Position numbers and translations under genes: made by a program. Below, piece by piece: positions 50,318 through 57,382 of a stretch of 64,000 bases of DNA. How positions within the stretch are numbered: position 1 is the first letter of the stretch; every line of letters starts with the position of its first letter. The notes under the pieces were generated by a model. The model saw nothing but the letters and a program-made list of their open reading frames with translations. It did no database searches and was not told where the DNA came from. The DNA lies in assembly GCA_900469345.1 (NCBI GenBank), contig UBWZ01000002.1, forward strand, positions 549,579-613,578, read 5' to 3'. The DNA is from Hyphomicrobiales bacterium (GTDB taxonomy: Bacteria > Pseudomonadota > Alphaproteobacteria > Rhizobiales > Rhizobiaceae).

Positions 50318-50659
50318 ATGGCCGCTACCAATTGCTTGAAGGTCTTGCGGCTGCGCAGCGGCACGCGCTACGTCATAGCCGTGCAGGGAATAGACGGACA
50401 CATCGCACCCCTTCCCTACTGGAGCGCAGAGCAGGCGCTGACCGCCGTCGGCGTCAGTCCCAGCCTCTGGCACTGCGTCGAAACGGAGGTCTTCGTGGAG
50501 GCGCATCCGGCCGATCTGCCGCCCGCGAGCGTCGTGTTCGTGCGCCGCAACCGTCGGCGCAAAGTCATGGGTGCGGTGCTGTGGCGCCGCGACCGGCTTT
50601 GTCCGACCCTGTTCTCCTCGATGGACGATGCCCTTCAAGCTGCATCCCACCAGCCTTGA
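50318..50659 (+). CDS. Small protein of unknown function after tetR
   Basis: This 113-residue protein starts four bases after the tetR stop, so it is probably cotranscribed. I do not recognise a family. It begins MAATNCLKVLRLRSGTRYVIAVQGIDGHIAPLPYW. It has a mixed alpha/beta composition, the acidic stretch CVETEVFVEAHPADLPP and a basic RRNRRRKVMGAVLWRRDR in the second half. No signal peptide or membrane segment is seen. The ATG at 50318 is preferred; an earlier in-frame start lies inside tetR. It could be a partner of the regulator, but nothing in the sequence proves it. Confidence 0.5.
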   Translation: MAATNCLKVLRLRSGTRYVIAVQGIDGHIAPLPYWSAEQALTAVGVSPSLWHCVETEVFVEAHPADLPPASVVFVRRNRRRKVMGAVLWRRDRLCPTLFSSMDDALQAASHQP

Positions 50660-50893
50660 TCACGCCGACCGGCCGCGGATGCCATGCGCTTGACGCGATT
50701 TGACGCCGTGAGATGAGGACGATTTCTGTGGCTGCAGCGAAAGCATCGTCCGTCGGACGGGTGCCTGTCCTCTGCCCAGCGACGCCGAATCAACAGCTTG
50801 GCGATTGCGCCGGCCCCGCCTCCTGCGCCCGCGGGAAATCTCCGCGGCATCCGCGTCCACGCCGGATCCCGACCTCCTAGACTGAACCGAGAC

Positions 50894-51018
50894 CCGCCGG
50901 GCTTTGCCCCGGCATCACGAACAGTACAGGAGACATGCCCATGCTTGGATTTAGCCTCTCCCTCTGGTGCCGGATCGTCGGCAGCGGCCTTGGCCTCGTC
51001 CCGCCGCCGGGCTTTGCC
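50894..51018 (+). repeat. 15-bp direct repeat before and inside the small gene
   Basis: CCGCCGGGCTTTGCC occurs at 50894-50908 (non-coding) and at 51004-51018 (coding for PPGFA in the small gene), 110 bases apart and identical. It may be a trace of a local duplication. The first copy also forms part of a GCCGGG/CCCGGC hairpin. The stretch 50660-50893 shows nothing I can name. Confidence 0.5.
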
Positions 51019-51087
51019 TTCGTAAACGACACCGACGGCGCCCTGCTGAGCGATAGCGACGGCGCCTACCTGGTAGAGGCCCTGTGA
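50935..51087 (+). CDS. 50-residue protein coupled to the SGNH hydrolase gene
   Basis: This short open reading frame starts ATG with AGGAG six bases upstream and encodes MPMLGFSLSLWCRIVGSG, a hydrophobic N-terminus. A C-terminal acidic repeat follows: VNDTDGALL then SDSDGAYL. Its stop shares one base with the ATG of the SGNH gene (TGATG), a strong sign of translational coupling. A similar motif TDARGARL opens the SGNH protein, hinting at a common origin. Phage-derived tail gene regions sometimes carry small proteins with DxDG repeats. I cannot assign a function. Confidence 0.6.
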   Translation: MPMLGFSLSLWCRIVGSGLGLVPPPGFAFVNDTDGALLSDSDGAYLVEAL

Positions 51088-52286
51088 TGACGGACACGCG
51101 CCTGTTCACCGACGCGCGCGGCGCGCGCCTCAAATGCCTGATGTCGGCAGCCGAAAGCGGCCCGATGCGTGGCAGCGGCACCTCCACCTACCTGCCGGCC
51201 CTGATCTGCCCGCTCCCGGCCGGCAGCGTGACGCCCGGCTCCGTTCTGCGCTTCGGCGGACAGGTCAACAAGTTCGGCACGCCGACCGGCGGCCACAACC
51301 TCAAGGTCACCATCGCTCAGGGCGCCAACGAGGTGGTGATCACCCAGGCCTTCATCGGCGCATCGCTGCTGTTCTTCAACTGGCGCGCCGAGATGACCTT
51401 CAGTGCCGACCGGAAATTTGCCTTCATGGATTCGGTCAATGCCTTCAACAGCGCCAGCGGCTCGATCGCCGCCGGCTCGTTCACCAGCTACGTCGCCAAG
51501 ACCACGGCATCCGCCAATCTGAGCCCGCGCACGCGATCGACGACCGCGGCTTTCGTCAGCTACAGCGCCCCGCCGACCCAGGAGACCCGGCTTGTCGATT
51601 TCGACCAGGCGAGCGAGTTGCGCTTCTATCTCGCGACCGTGGCGGCGGATACCGTTGCGATGAATTCGGGCTTTGTCGAACTTTTGTCCCCGGGCAGTGA
51701 CCCCTCCACCTACCTTCCCGCGAAAGCCACGCTGTTCTTCGGGCACAGCCTGACCGAGGGCACCGGATCGACCACCGGCAACGACGTGGTGTCGCAGCTG
51801 CGCGGCCTGAAGCCGGGACGGCCGATCAGCAATCTCGGACTTGGCGGCCAGACCTACGGATCCGGATCGATCTCCTTCGTCGACCGCATCCTTGCCGATC
51901 CGCGCTCCCGAACCTGCGACCTGATCATCTGGGGGCCGGAAAATGACGCGCTGGCCGATGCCGCCATCTGGACGGCAACCGTTCTGGCGCGCCTGGCCCA
52001 GGTGATGGCGATCCGAAAGGCCGGCACCAGGACGATCATCTGCAACAGCGTCACCTCGACGGCATGGAGCGCCCCCTATGTCGCGGCCGCCCAGTATCTC
52101 AACGCGCAGCTGGCCGCATCAGAGTGGGGCGGATTGGTCGCCGACATGTACACGCCGATCTGCACGGCCGCCGGCGGTTATCCCAATCCGGCCTACCTGT
52201 CGGATGCCATCCATCACAACGACGCAGGCTATGCGGTGGATGCGGCGACCATCGCGGCAAGGATGGCGGCGCTCGGCTGGGGCTGA
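51087..52286 (+). CDS. SGNH/GDSL-type hydrolase with N-terminal beta domain
   Basis: This 399-residue protein has an unassigned N-terminal region (about 1-205, beta-rich, with GGHNLKVTIAQGANEVVITQAFIG). An SGNH esterase domain follows. The four SGNH blocks are present: Ser221 in FFGHSLTEG, Gly in NLGLGGQTYG near 254, Asn286 in WGPEND, and Asp373/His376 in SDAIHH. Such enzymes remove acetyl or other acyl groups from polysaccharides or lipids. No signal peptide is seen. The ATG at 51087 follows GTG at 51084. It lies beside an exopolysaccharide locus, so deacylation of the polymer is possible; a phage tail-spike origin is an alternative. Confidence 0.82.
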   Translation: MTDTRLFTDARGARLKCLMSAAESGPMRGSGTSTYLPALICPLPAGSVTPGSVLRFGGQVNKFGTPTGGHNLKVTIAQGANEVVITQAFIGASLLFFNWRAEMTFSADRKFAFMDSVNAFNSASGSIAAGSFTSYVAKTTASANLSPRTRSTTAAFVSYSAPPTQETRLVDFDQASELRFYLATVAADTVAMNSGFVELLSPGSDPSTYLPAKATLFFGHSLTEGTGSTTGNDVVSQLRGLKPGRPISNLGLGGQTYGSGSISFVDRILADPRSRTCDLIIWGPENDALADAAIWTATVLARLAQVMAIRKAGTRTIICNSVTSTAWSAPYVAAAQYLNAQLAASEWGGLVADMYTPICTAAGGYPNPAYLSDAIHHNDAGYAVDAATIAARMAALGWG

Positions 52287-52292
52287 TCCGAC

Positions 52293-52306
52293 CCGCTGCA
52301 GCGGGG
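52293..52306. terminator. Palindrome between convergent genes
   Basis: CCCGCTGCAGCGGG is a perfect 14-bp palindrome in the 28-base gap between the SGNH gene and the convergent acyltransferase gene. It can form a short hairpin on either transcript. No T-run follows, so termination would be weak. Confidence 0.4.
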
Positions 52307-52314
52307 CCTCAGGC

Positions 52315-53373
52315 TCAGGCCGCAGCCGGACCGGCCGGCCGCGCTGTTGCCTTGCGCGTGCGGGCCAGGCCCCAGACAAGCGGTGCAAGGCGCGATGCGC
52401 CTGTCTGCACGACAAGCAGGGTGACGAGGCCGGCAAACAGCAGGCTGACCGGCACCACGGCAAGCCAGAACACAGCCGGATCGACCGCGATCTTCGCCTG
52501 GCGCAGGATCCGGAAATAGACGTCCTGCACCAGATAGATCTGCAGCGTCACCTGCCCCATCTGCACTATCCCCGACATCGCGCGGCCGCGGGGCAGCGCC
52601 CGGTAAACCCCTTGCAACGCCCAGAGCACAAGCAGGCTGAACACGCCGCCGCCGAGATACATCAGCAATACGTCGCCGGCATCCGCAAGCGAGCCGATCT
52701 GCAGCCGGTTGTTGTAGATGTAGGTGTGCGGTCCCCATGCCACGAAGATGGCACAGGCGAGCGGAACCAGAACGACGAGGCGCAGCGTCTTCGGCGCTAT
52801 CCGGTGGTGCGAGACATGTGCCAGATAGCCTGCCGCGAAGAACGGAAAAAGATAGCTCGTCAGGCAGTAGACATAGGTGTGGACCGGCAGCGCAATCAGG
52901 ACGGCCGCCGCCATGGCAAGACTGATCCACGGCTTCAGCGGCAGGTAAAGTGCCGCACGCGCGACGATGTAGGAGAAAAACACCGCCCACAGGAACCAGT
53001 AGCTGCCGAGAAAGCTGCCGACCCAGCTGCGGGCAATCGTCACCGCATCCGGCTGCGCCAGGAAATCCGGCAGCACGCCGATCGCGCACCAGAATGCCAT
53101 GGGCAGGATCAGTTGCAGCGATTTCTTCCGGGCATGGGTCATCACCGTCGTCCGGGCAAGGCTGAAGCCGGCGGAATAGCCGCTGACCGCCATGAACAGC
53201 GGCATGTGGAAAATGTAGATGAATTTGAACACCGGATCGGTCCAGAAGTCGGTCGACCCGCCATGGAGAACGAGCTGAATGTGGTGGCCCACCAGGACGA
53301 GCAGGATCAGCACGGCCCGCATCACATCGATGAAACCGTCCCTCTGGACGAGACGCGCCTGAACCTCGCTCAC
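52315..53373 (-). CDS. Acyltransferase-3 family membrane protein (polysaccharide O-acyltransferase)
   Basis: The 352-residue inner-membrane protein has about ten helices and belongs to the acyltransferase-3 family (OafA/ExoZ-like). These transfer acetyl or other acyl groups to surface polysaccharides. The early RDGFIDVMRAVLILLVLVGHH contains the conserved R/H motif, and FIYIFHMPLFMAVSGY is the second family landmark. It is the last gene of the minus-strand exopolysaccharide cluster and its ATG overlaps the preceding GT2 stop by four bases. A likely role is acetylation or succinylation of the polymer repeat unit. Confidence 0.87.
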   Translation of the reverse strand: MSEVQARLVQRDGFIDVMRAVLILLVLVGHHIQLVLHGGSTDFWTDPVFKFIYIFHMPLFMAVSGYSAGFSLARTTVMTHARKKSLQLILPMAFWCAIGVLPDFLAQPDAVTIARSWVGSFLGSYWFLWAVFFSYIVARAALYLPLKPWISLAMAAAVLIALPVHTYVYCLTSYLFPFFAAGYLAHVSHHRIAPKTLRLVVLVPLACAIFVAWGPHTYIYNNRLQIGSLADAGDVLLMYLGGGVFSLLVLWALQGVYRALPRGRAMSGIVQMGQVTLQIYLVQDVYFRILRQAKIAVDPAVFWLAVVPVSLLFAGLVTLLVVQTGASRLAPLVWGLARTRKATARPAGPAAA

Positions 53374-54341
53374 CTTCGCCCCCCGCTACCTGTCTTTGCC
53401 GGTGCTGCCTCCGCCCCGACCGGGGCTGCTTCGAGCGATAGGCCCGTCAGCCGTGCGAGGGCGGCCCGCTTTTCATCGACCGTCGGAAGATCGCGCAAGG
53501 CGCGGTCGAATTCCAGGATCTTGGCGCCCACCAGGAAGCGGTACCAGTAGCCCTGCAGGCCATGGTAGATCAGCCCCTCGCGCCCATCCAGGAAGCCGAG
53601 CTGGATGACGTATCGGTAGAGGAAATAGCCGAGCGTCGAGACCGGGAACGGAATTCGGTTGTAGACCCGCTCCTTGATGAACCGCTTCAAAGAGGCCTGC
53701 AGCGAAGATCCTTCCTTGGTCAGGCCGATATCCTGCGCAAACAGGCCGTAGCGCTGGTTGAGCACGTCCACCGCTTCGCGCGTCGCATACTTGTTGTGCT
53801 TGTCGGTGAAGAATCCGAGATCATTCATGTTGCGGTCGGAAAAAGGCGCGTCGAAAAGCACCGTGCGTCCACCCCAGACCATCACGTGCTCGTCCATCCA
53901 GCGGTCCTCGATGCGTCCCTGACCGCGCCGCCAGATCCGCGTCAGGATCAGCGGATAGCGTCCGCCATGACGGATCCAGCGCCCCATGAAGACGTGCTTG
54001 CGCTTGAGATTGACGCCGGCAACGTCCTCTCCCAGCTGAGGCAGTTTGTCGGCAATCTCGCGCACCAGATCCGGCTCGATCACCTCGTCCGCATCGAGCC
54101 GCATGATCCACTCCGCGGTGATCGGCGCATGGTCGAGCCCATGCTGGAACTGCCGGGCATAATTGGCCCAGGGGTTGCTGATGACGGTGGCGCCGAGCGA
54201 CTGCGCAATCGAGACCGTACGGTCCGTGGAATAGGAATCGATGACGAAGATCTCGGAGCTGATCGGCAGCACCGCCTCGATCGCCCGGCCGATATGCTTC
54301 TCTTCGTTGTGGGTCAGGATAAGGACCGCAAGGCTGGTCAT
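53370..54341 (-). CDS. GT2-family glycosyltransferase (WaaE/KdtX-like)
   Basis: The 323-residue enzyme has a GT-A fold. LAVLILTHNEEKHIGRAIEAV opens the nucleotide-binding domain, FVIDSYSTDRT follows, and the metal-binding LRLDADEVIEPDL is near residue 85. Its sequence (KRKHVFMGRWIRHGGRYP, VYNRIPFPVSTLGYFLYRYVIQLGFLDGREGLIYHGLQGYWYRFLV) resembles the WaaE/KdtX subgroup that adds glucose or similar to core sugars. It works at the cytoplasmic face of the membrane. It overlaps both neighbours by four bases. Confidence 0.9.
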   Translation of the reverse strand: MTSLAVLILTHNEEKHIGRAIEAVLPISSEIFVIDSYSTDRTVSIAQSLGATVISNPWANYARQFQHGLDHAPITAEWIMRLDADEVIEPDLVREIADKLPQLGEDVAGVNLKRKHVFMGRWIRHGGRYPLILTRIWRRGQGRIEDRWMDEHVMVWGGRTVLFDAPFSDRNMNDLGFFTDKHNKYATREAVDVLNQRYGLFAQDIGLTKEGSSLQASLKRFIKERVYNRIPFPVSTLGYFLYRYVIQLGFLDGREGLIYHGLQGYWYRFLVGAKILEFDRALRDLPTVDEKRAALARLTGLSLEAAPVGAEAAPAKTGSGGRR

Positions 54342-54910
54342 GCAGCACCTCCATCAAGCCTGCGCCGGCGCAGGGGTTTGGCCGGATTGCCGGCATAGAT
54401 CATGAAGGGGTCAAGCGATTTGACCGTCACGCCGCGCGCACCGAGGACGGCCCCCTCGCCGATCCTCACGCCCGGCCCCACAAAGGCCTGCGCTGCCACC
54501 CATGCGTTGCGTTCGATCAGGATCGGCCTGGTCACAAGCGGAAAATCCGGATCGTCGACGTCATGCGTCCCGGCGCACAGGTAGCTCCCCTGCGAGACCA
54601 GCGCATGGGCCCTCAAGTCGATGCGGTCCATGCAGTAACAGTTGACCTCGGGGCCAAGGCAGGCATGCTCCGCCATGGTAAGATTGGCCGGATACCAGAC
54701 CCGCACGCTCGGATAGATCTTCGCGGTCGGATGTAGCCTGGCACCGAAGCCGCGCAGCAGAAAGCGGCGCCAGCCATGCAGCGGCACGGGCGTCCAGCGG
54801 CCAAGAAGCGTCCAGGTCATTGCCCAGGCAAGACGCAGCAGCCGGTGACGGAGCGGAAAGGTCGGTCCGCCTTCCCGGGGTGAAGACGAAGGGGGTTTCA
54901 TCGGTGTCAT
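54338..54910 (-). CDS. Hexapeptide acetyltransferase, WcaF-like
   Basis: This 190-residue left-handed beta-helix acetyltransferase is like WcaF of colanic acid synthesis. Marks are RRFLLRGFGARLHPTAKIYPSVRVWYPANL and EVNCYCMDRIDLRAHALVSQGSYLCAGTHDVDDPDFPL, where the catalytic His would be in GTHD. IEGVGARGVT-type hexapeptide turns and IYAGNPAKPLRRR at the C-terminus complete the pattern. It probably O-acetylates a sugar of the exopolysaccharide unit using acetyl-CoA. It overlaps neighbouring genes by four bases at both ends. Confidence 0.9.
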   Translation of the reverse strand: MTPMKPPSSSPREGGPTFPLRHRLLRLAWAMTWTLLGRWTPVPLHGWRRFLLRGFGARLHPTAKIYPSVRVWYPANLTMAEHACLGPEVNCYCMDRIDLRAHALVSQGSYLCAGTHDVDDPDFPLVTRPILIERNAWVAAQAFVGPGVRIGEGAVLGARGVTVKSLDPFMIYAGNPAKPLRRRRLDGGAA

Positions 54911-56073
54911 GCGGCACTCCGTCGGGCGGCAAGCTGCAGCGCGTCAGCCAGATCGCGCGCCGCTGCATCTGCCTGGAAATTCTGTTCGAAGCAGAGCCTT
55001 GCCGCGTCGCGCATGCCGGCACGCTTTTCGGCTGGAAGGCCGAGCCAGGTCCCGAGCAGCTCGGTGACGCCGGCCGCAGTGTCGGGACGCACGATCCCGC
55101 CGCCGCTTGCTTCCACCTCGCGCCAGATGTTGACCTTGTCGGTGGTCAGGACCGGCGTCGCGCAGGCCATCGCCTCGGCCACCACGATGCCGAAGTTTTC
55201 CTGGTGCGACGGCAGAACGAACGCCTCCGCGGACCGGAAAGCACCCCACTTCACCGCCCCGGAAAGCATGCCGGGCCAATGGATGCGGGATGTGAGGCCG
55301 GCCGCCTCGGCGCGCGCGGCAAGCACCGCCTGCAATCCGACCTGATCCGGTCCGGCCATAACGAGATCGACATCCGGATAGCGCCCGGCAACCGCGGCAA
55401 ACGCCTCGAACAACAGGTCGCATCCCTTTTTCGGGTGGATACGGCTTAAAAATAACAGAAAGCGCCGGCCCGACACCGCCGGCAGCAGCGCGCGAAACGC
55501 ATCTTTCTCGGCTTCCGCATCCGCCGATGGGCCGGCGGCGCCGTAGGCAACCACCCGCTCGCGATACCGGTAGCCCCAGAACACGCCGCGGGCGAGCCGC
55601 CGCTCCTCCTCCGAGGTAAACAGGACGGTTTCCGCATCCCGCAGCACCCGGCCCTGAAATGCCAGCCAGAAGGCCTGCTTGGCAAGGTGCTTGGCGGGGG
55701 CGGACTGCTTGAACCAGGGATCCATCATGCCGTGGGTAAAGACCACATAGGGCAGCCTGGCGCGCCGCACCCCCTGCCAGCCGCCGACCGAGGCATGGTT
55801 CCAGAGACCGTGGATCACGGCGGCATCGAAACGGGAGCCATTGGCCGCGATCCAGTCGCCGAGTGCCCGTGTGTAGCCGTATTGTCCCAAGCCGGGCCCG
55901 CAGGCATGGACGGGATAGGGATAGCCGGCGAGATAGGGTGCCTGGGGGTCGTCGAGGCTGACGATCGTCGTCTCATGTCCCATCTCGGCGAGCGCCTGCG
56001 AGCTCAGCCGAAGTCCCTCGATCGGACCGCCCGCCTTGGGATCGACATCGCAGATGATGCGCAGGATCCTCAT
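54907..56073 (-). CDS. GT4-family glycosyltransferase
   Basis: This 388-residue GT-B fold enzyme begins MRILRIICDVDPKAGGPIEGLRLSSQAL. The GT4 C-terminal donor site includes FLLFLSRIHPKKGCDLLFEAF near residue 205 and the E-x7-E motif in SHQENFGIVVAEAMACATPVLTTD (Glu residues near 295 and 303). It builds one linkage of the repeat unit on undecaprenyl phosphate at the cytoplasmic membrane face. The ATG at 56073 gives the normal N-terminus; longer readings into the gap lack similarity. The spacing to wzy is 40 bases. Confidence 0.9.
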   Translation of the reverse strand: MRILRIICDVDPKAGGPIEGLRLSSQALAEMGHETTIVSLDDPQAPYLAGYPYPVHACGPGLGQYGYTRALGDWIAANGSRFDAAVIHGLWNHASVGGWQGVRRARLPYVVFTHGMMDPWFKQSAPAKHLAKQAFWLAFQGRVLRDAETVLFTSEEERRLARGVFWGYRYRERVVAYGAAGPSADAEAEKDAFRALLPAVSGRRFLLFLSRIHPKKGCDLLFEAFAAVAGRYPDVDLVMAGPDQVGLQAVLAARAEAAGLTSRIHWPGMLSGAVKWGAFRSAEAFVLPSHQENFGIVVAEAMACATPVLTTDKVNIWREVEASGGGIVRPDTAAGVTELLGTWLGLPAEKRAGMRDAARLCFEQNFQADAAARDLADALQLAARRSAA

Positions 56074-56113
56074 TGGATTGCTCCTCCCCAGGCGACAGCG
56101 AACGCAGCGCAAA

Positions 56114-57343
56114 CTACTGCCACGGCTGCACCTGCGTGACCGGTCGGTAGACCGCCTTGGTCTCAACTTCGCCCGCCTGTCGCTGCGGCCTCTGGCGCGC
56201 CTGGAAGGGAAGGCGGACGCGGCAGGTGTTGTAGATCATCATCGACAGCGCGATCAGCACGAACTTGTCCGGCGTCAGAAAGGCCCCGTTCTGCATCGAC
56301 AGAAGCAGCACGAACAGCCGGCTGTTGAGGGTGGGAAGAACGGCGATCAACACGGCTATCGCCGCGAGGCCCGCCCAGCCGTAGTTGAGGATCAGGTTCA
56401 GAAGCCCGTTGTGGACGAGTTCTTCCGTATAGACGCCGACCGCTGGCACATAGCCCATATCGATGAACCGGTTCATGGGGATACCGGTCGGCTGTCGGGT
56501 CAGGATGTCCGGAATGATCGTCAGCGGTTGAAAGACGCGCGCCATGGATGACACGTCATCGCCGCTCCGAAGCTTGTCGAGGCGATCGGTGATGGTGTTC
56601 TCGGTCATCAGCACGAGCGTGCAGACGGCAACGATGCCTGCCGCCAGGGCGATGCGGGTGGAAAAGCTGCGGACCAGTTTCCAGAGATTGGCAAACACCA
56701 CCAACATGCAGAAGAGGATGCCCGAGAAAGACCGCGACAAGACGACCACGACGAGCGCCAGGCCGGTACTGTGGTTGACGAGCCGGCTTTTGAGCAGCAG
56801 CGGTCCGAGCGCAAAGAGAATGCAGAGACACACGCCGCCGAGGTATGACGGCTCACCATAAGGTCCGTTTGGCCGGATATCGGAATAGTAGAGGTCGAGG
56901 TCCCCGGCGATCACGCCGCCATTCTGGCTGAACAGGCCCTTCGGAATGCCGAAATAGACGCCGCGGCTGAGAAAGATCGTCTGCAGCACCAAAAGGCCGA
57001 AAAGAGCGAGGCACAGAAGGCGCGCATACCGGCTGACACCGGCGGCGTCACGCTGCGGCGCATGCAGCCGCCAGCCGGTGCAGCCTGTCGCCAGGAAGAA
57101 GAACACGCCTTCGCGCGCGGCGCGCAGGATGTCGCTGCCAGACCCCGGATAGCCCCAGGTGAAGATCACCATCAGGGCGACCACCGCCAGTCGAACCAGC
57201 AGGAAGCGCCCGAAGAGCACCGGCATCTGCTCGCGCTGGTACCACAAGATGAGCAGCACCCCGATCACGCCGACGGACGCGTAGTAGGACACGCCGAGCT
57301 GGATGAAAGGCAGGATCACGATCAGCATCACGGGGATAAACAT
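56114..57343 (-). CDS. O-antigen/exopolysaccharide polymerase (Wzy-like)
   Basis: This 409-residue membrane protein has about 11-12 hydrophobic helices and a large periplasmic loop, the usual build of Wzy polymerases. It opens with MFIPVMLIVILPFIQLGVSYYASVGVIGV. The late ELVHNGLLNLILNYGWAGLAAIAVLIAVLP resembles the Wzy_C-type HN motif region. Wzy joins lipid-linked repeat units at the periplasmic face after flipping by Wzx. Sequence conservation is low in this family, so the call rests on topology and position between wzx and glycosyltransferases. A TTG directly precedes the ATG; the ATG has GGAG upstream. Confidence 0.83.
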   Translation of the reverse strand: MFIPVMLIVILPFIQLGVSYYASVGVIGVLLILWYQREQMPVLFGRFLLVRLAVVALMVIFTWGYPGSGSDILRAAREGVFFFLATGCTGWRLHAPQRDAAGVSRYARLLCLALFGLLVLQTIFLSRGVYFGIPKGLFSQNGGVIAGDLDLYYSDIRPNGPYGEPSYLGGVCLCILFALGPLLLKSRLVNHSTGLALVVVVLSRSFSGILFCMLVVFANLWKLVRSFSTRIALAAGIVAVCTLVLMTENTITDRLDKLRSGDDVSSMARVFQPLTIIPDILTRQPTGIPMNRFIDMGYVPAVGVYTEELVHNGLLNLILNYGWAGLAAIAVLIAVLPTLNSRLFVLLLSMQNGAFLTPDKFVLIALSMMIYNTCRVRLPFQARQRPQRQAGEVETKAVYRPVTQVQPWQ

Positions 57344-57382
57344 CAATCCGCTCCGGGCAATGGCGTCATCTCTTCAACCATG

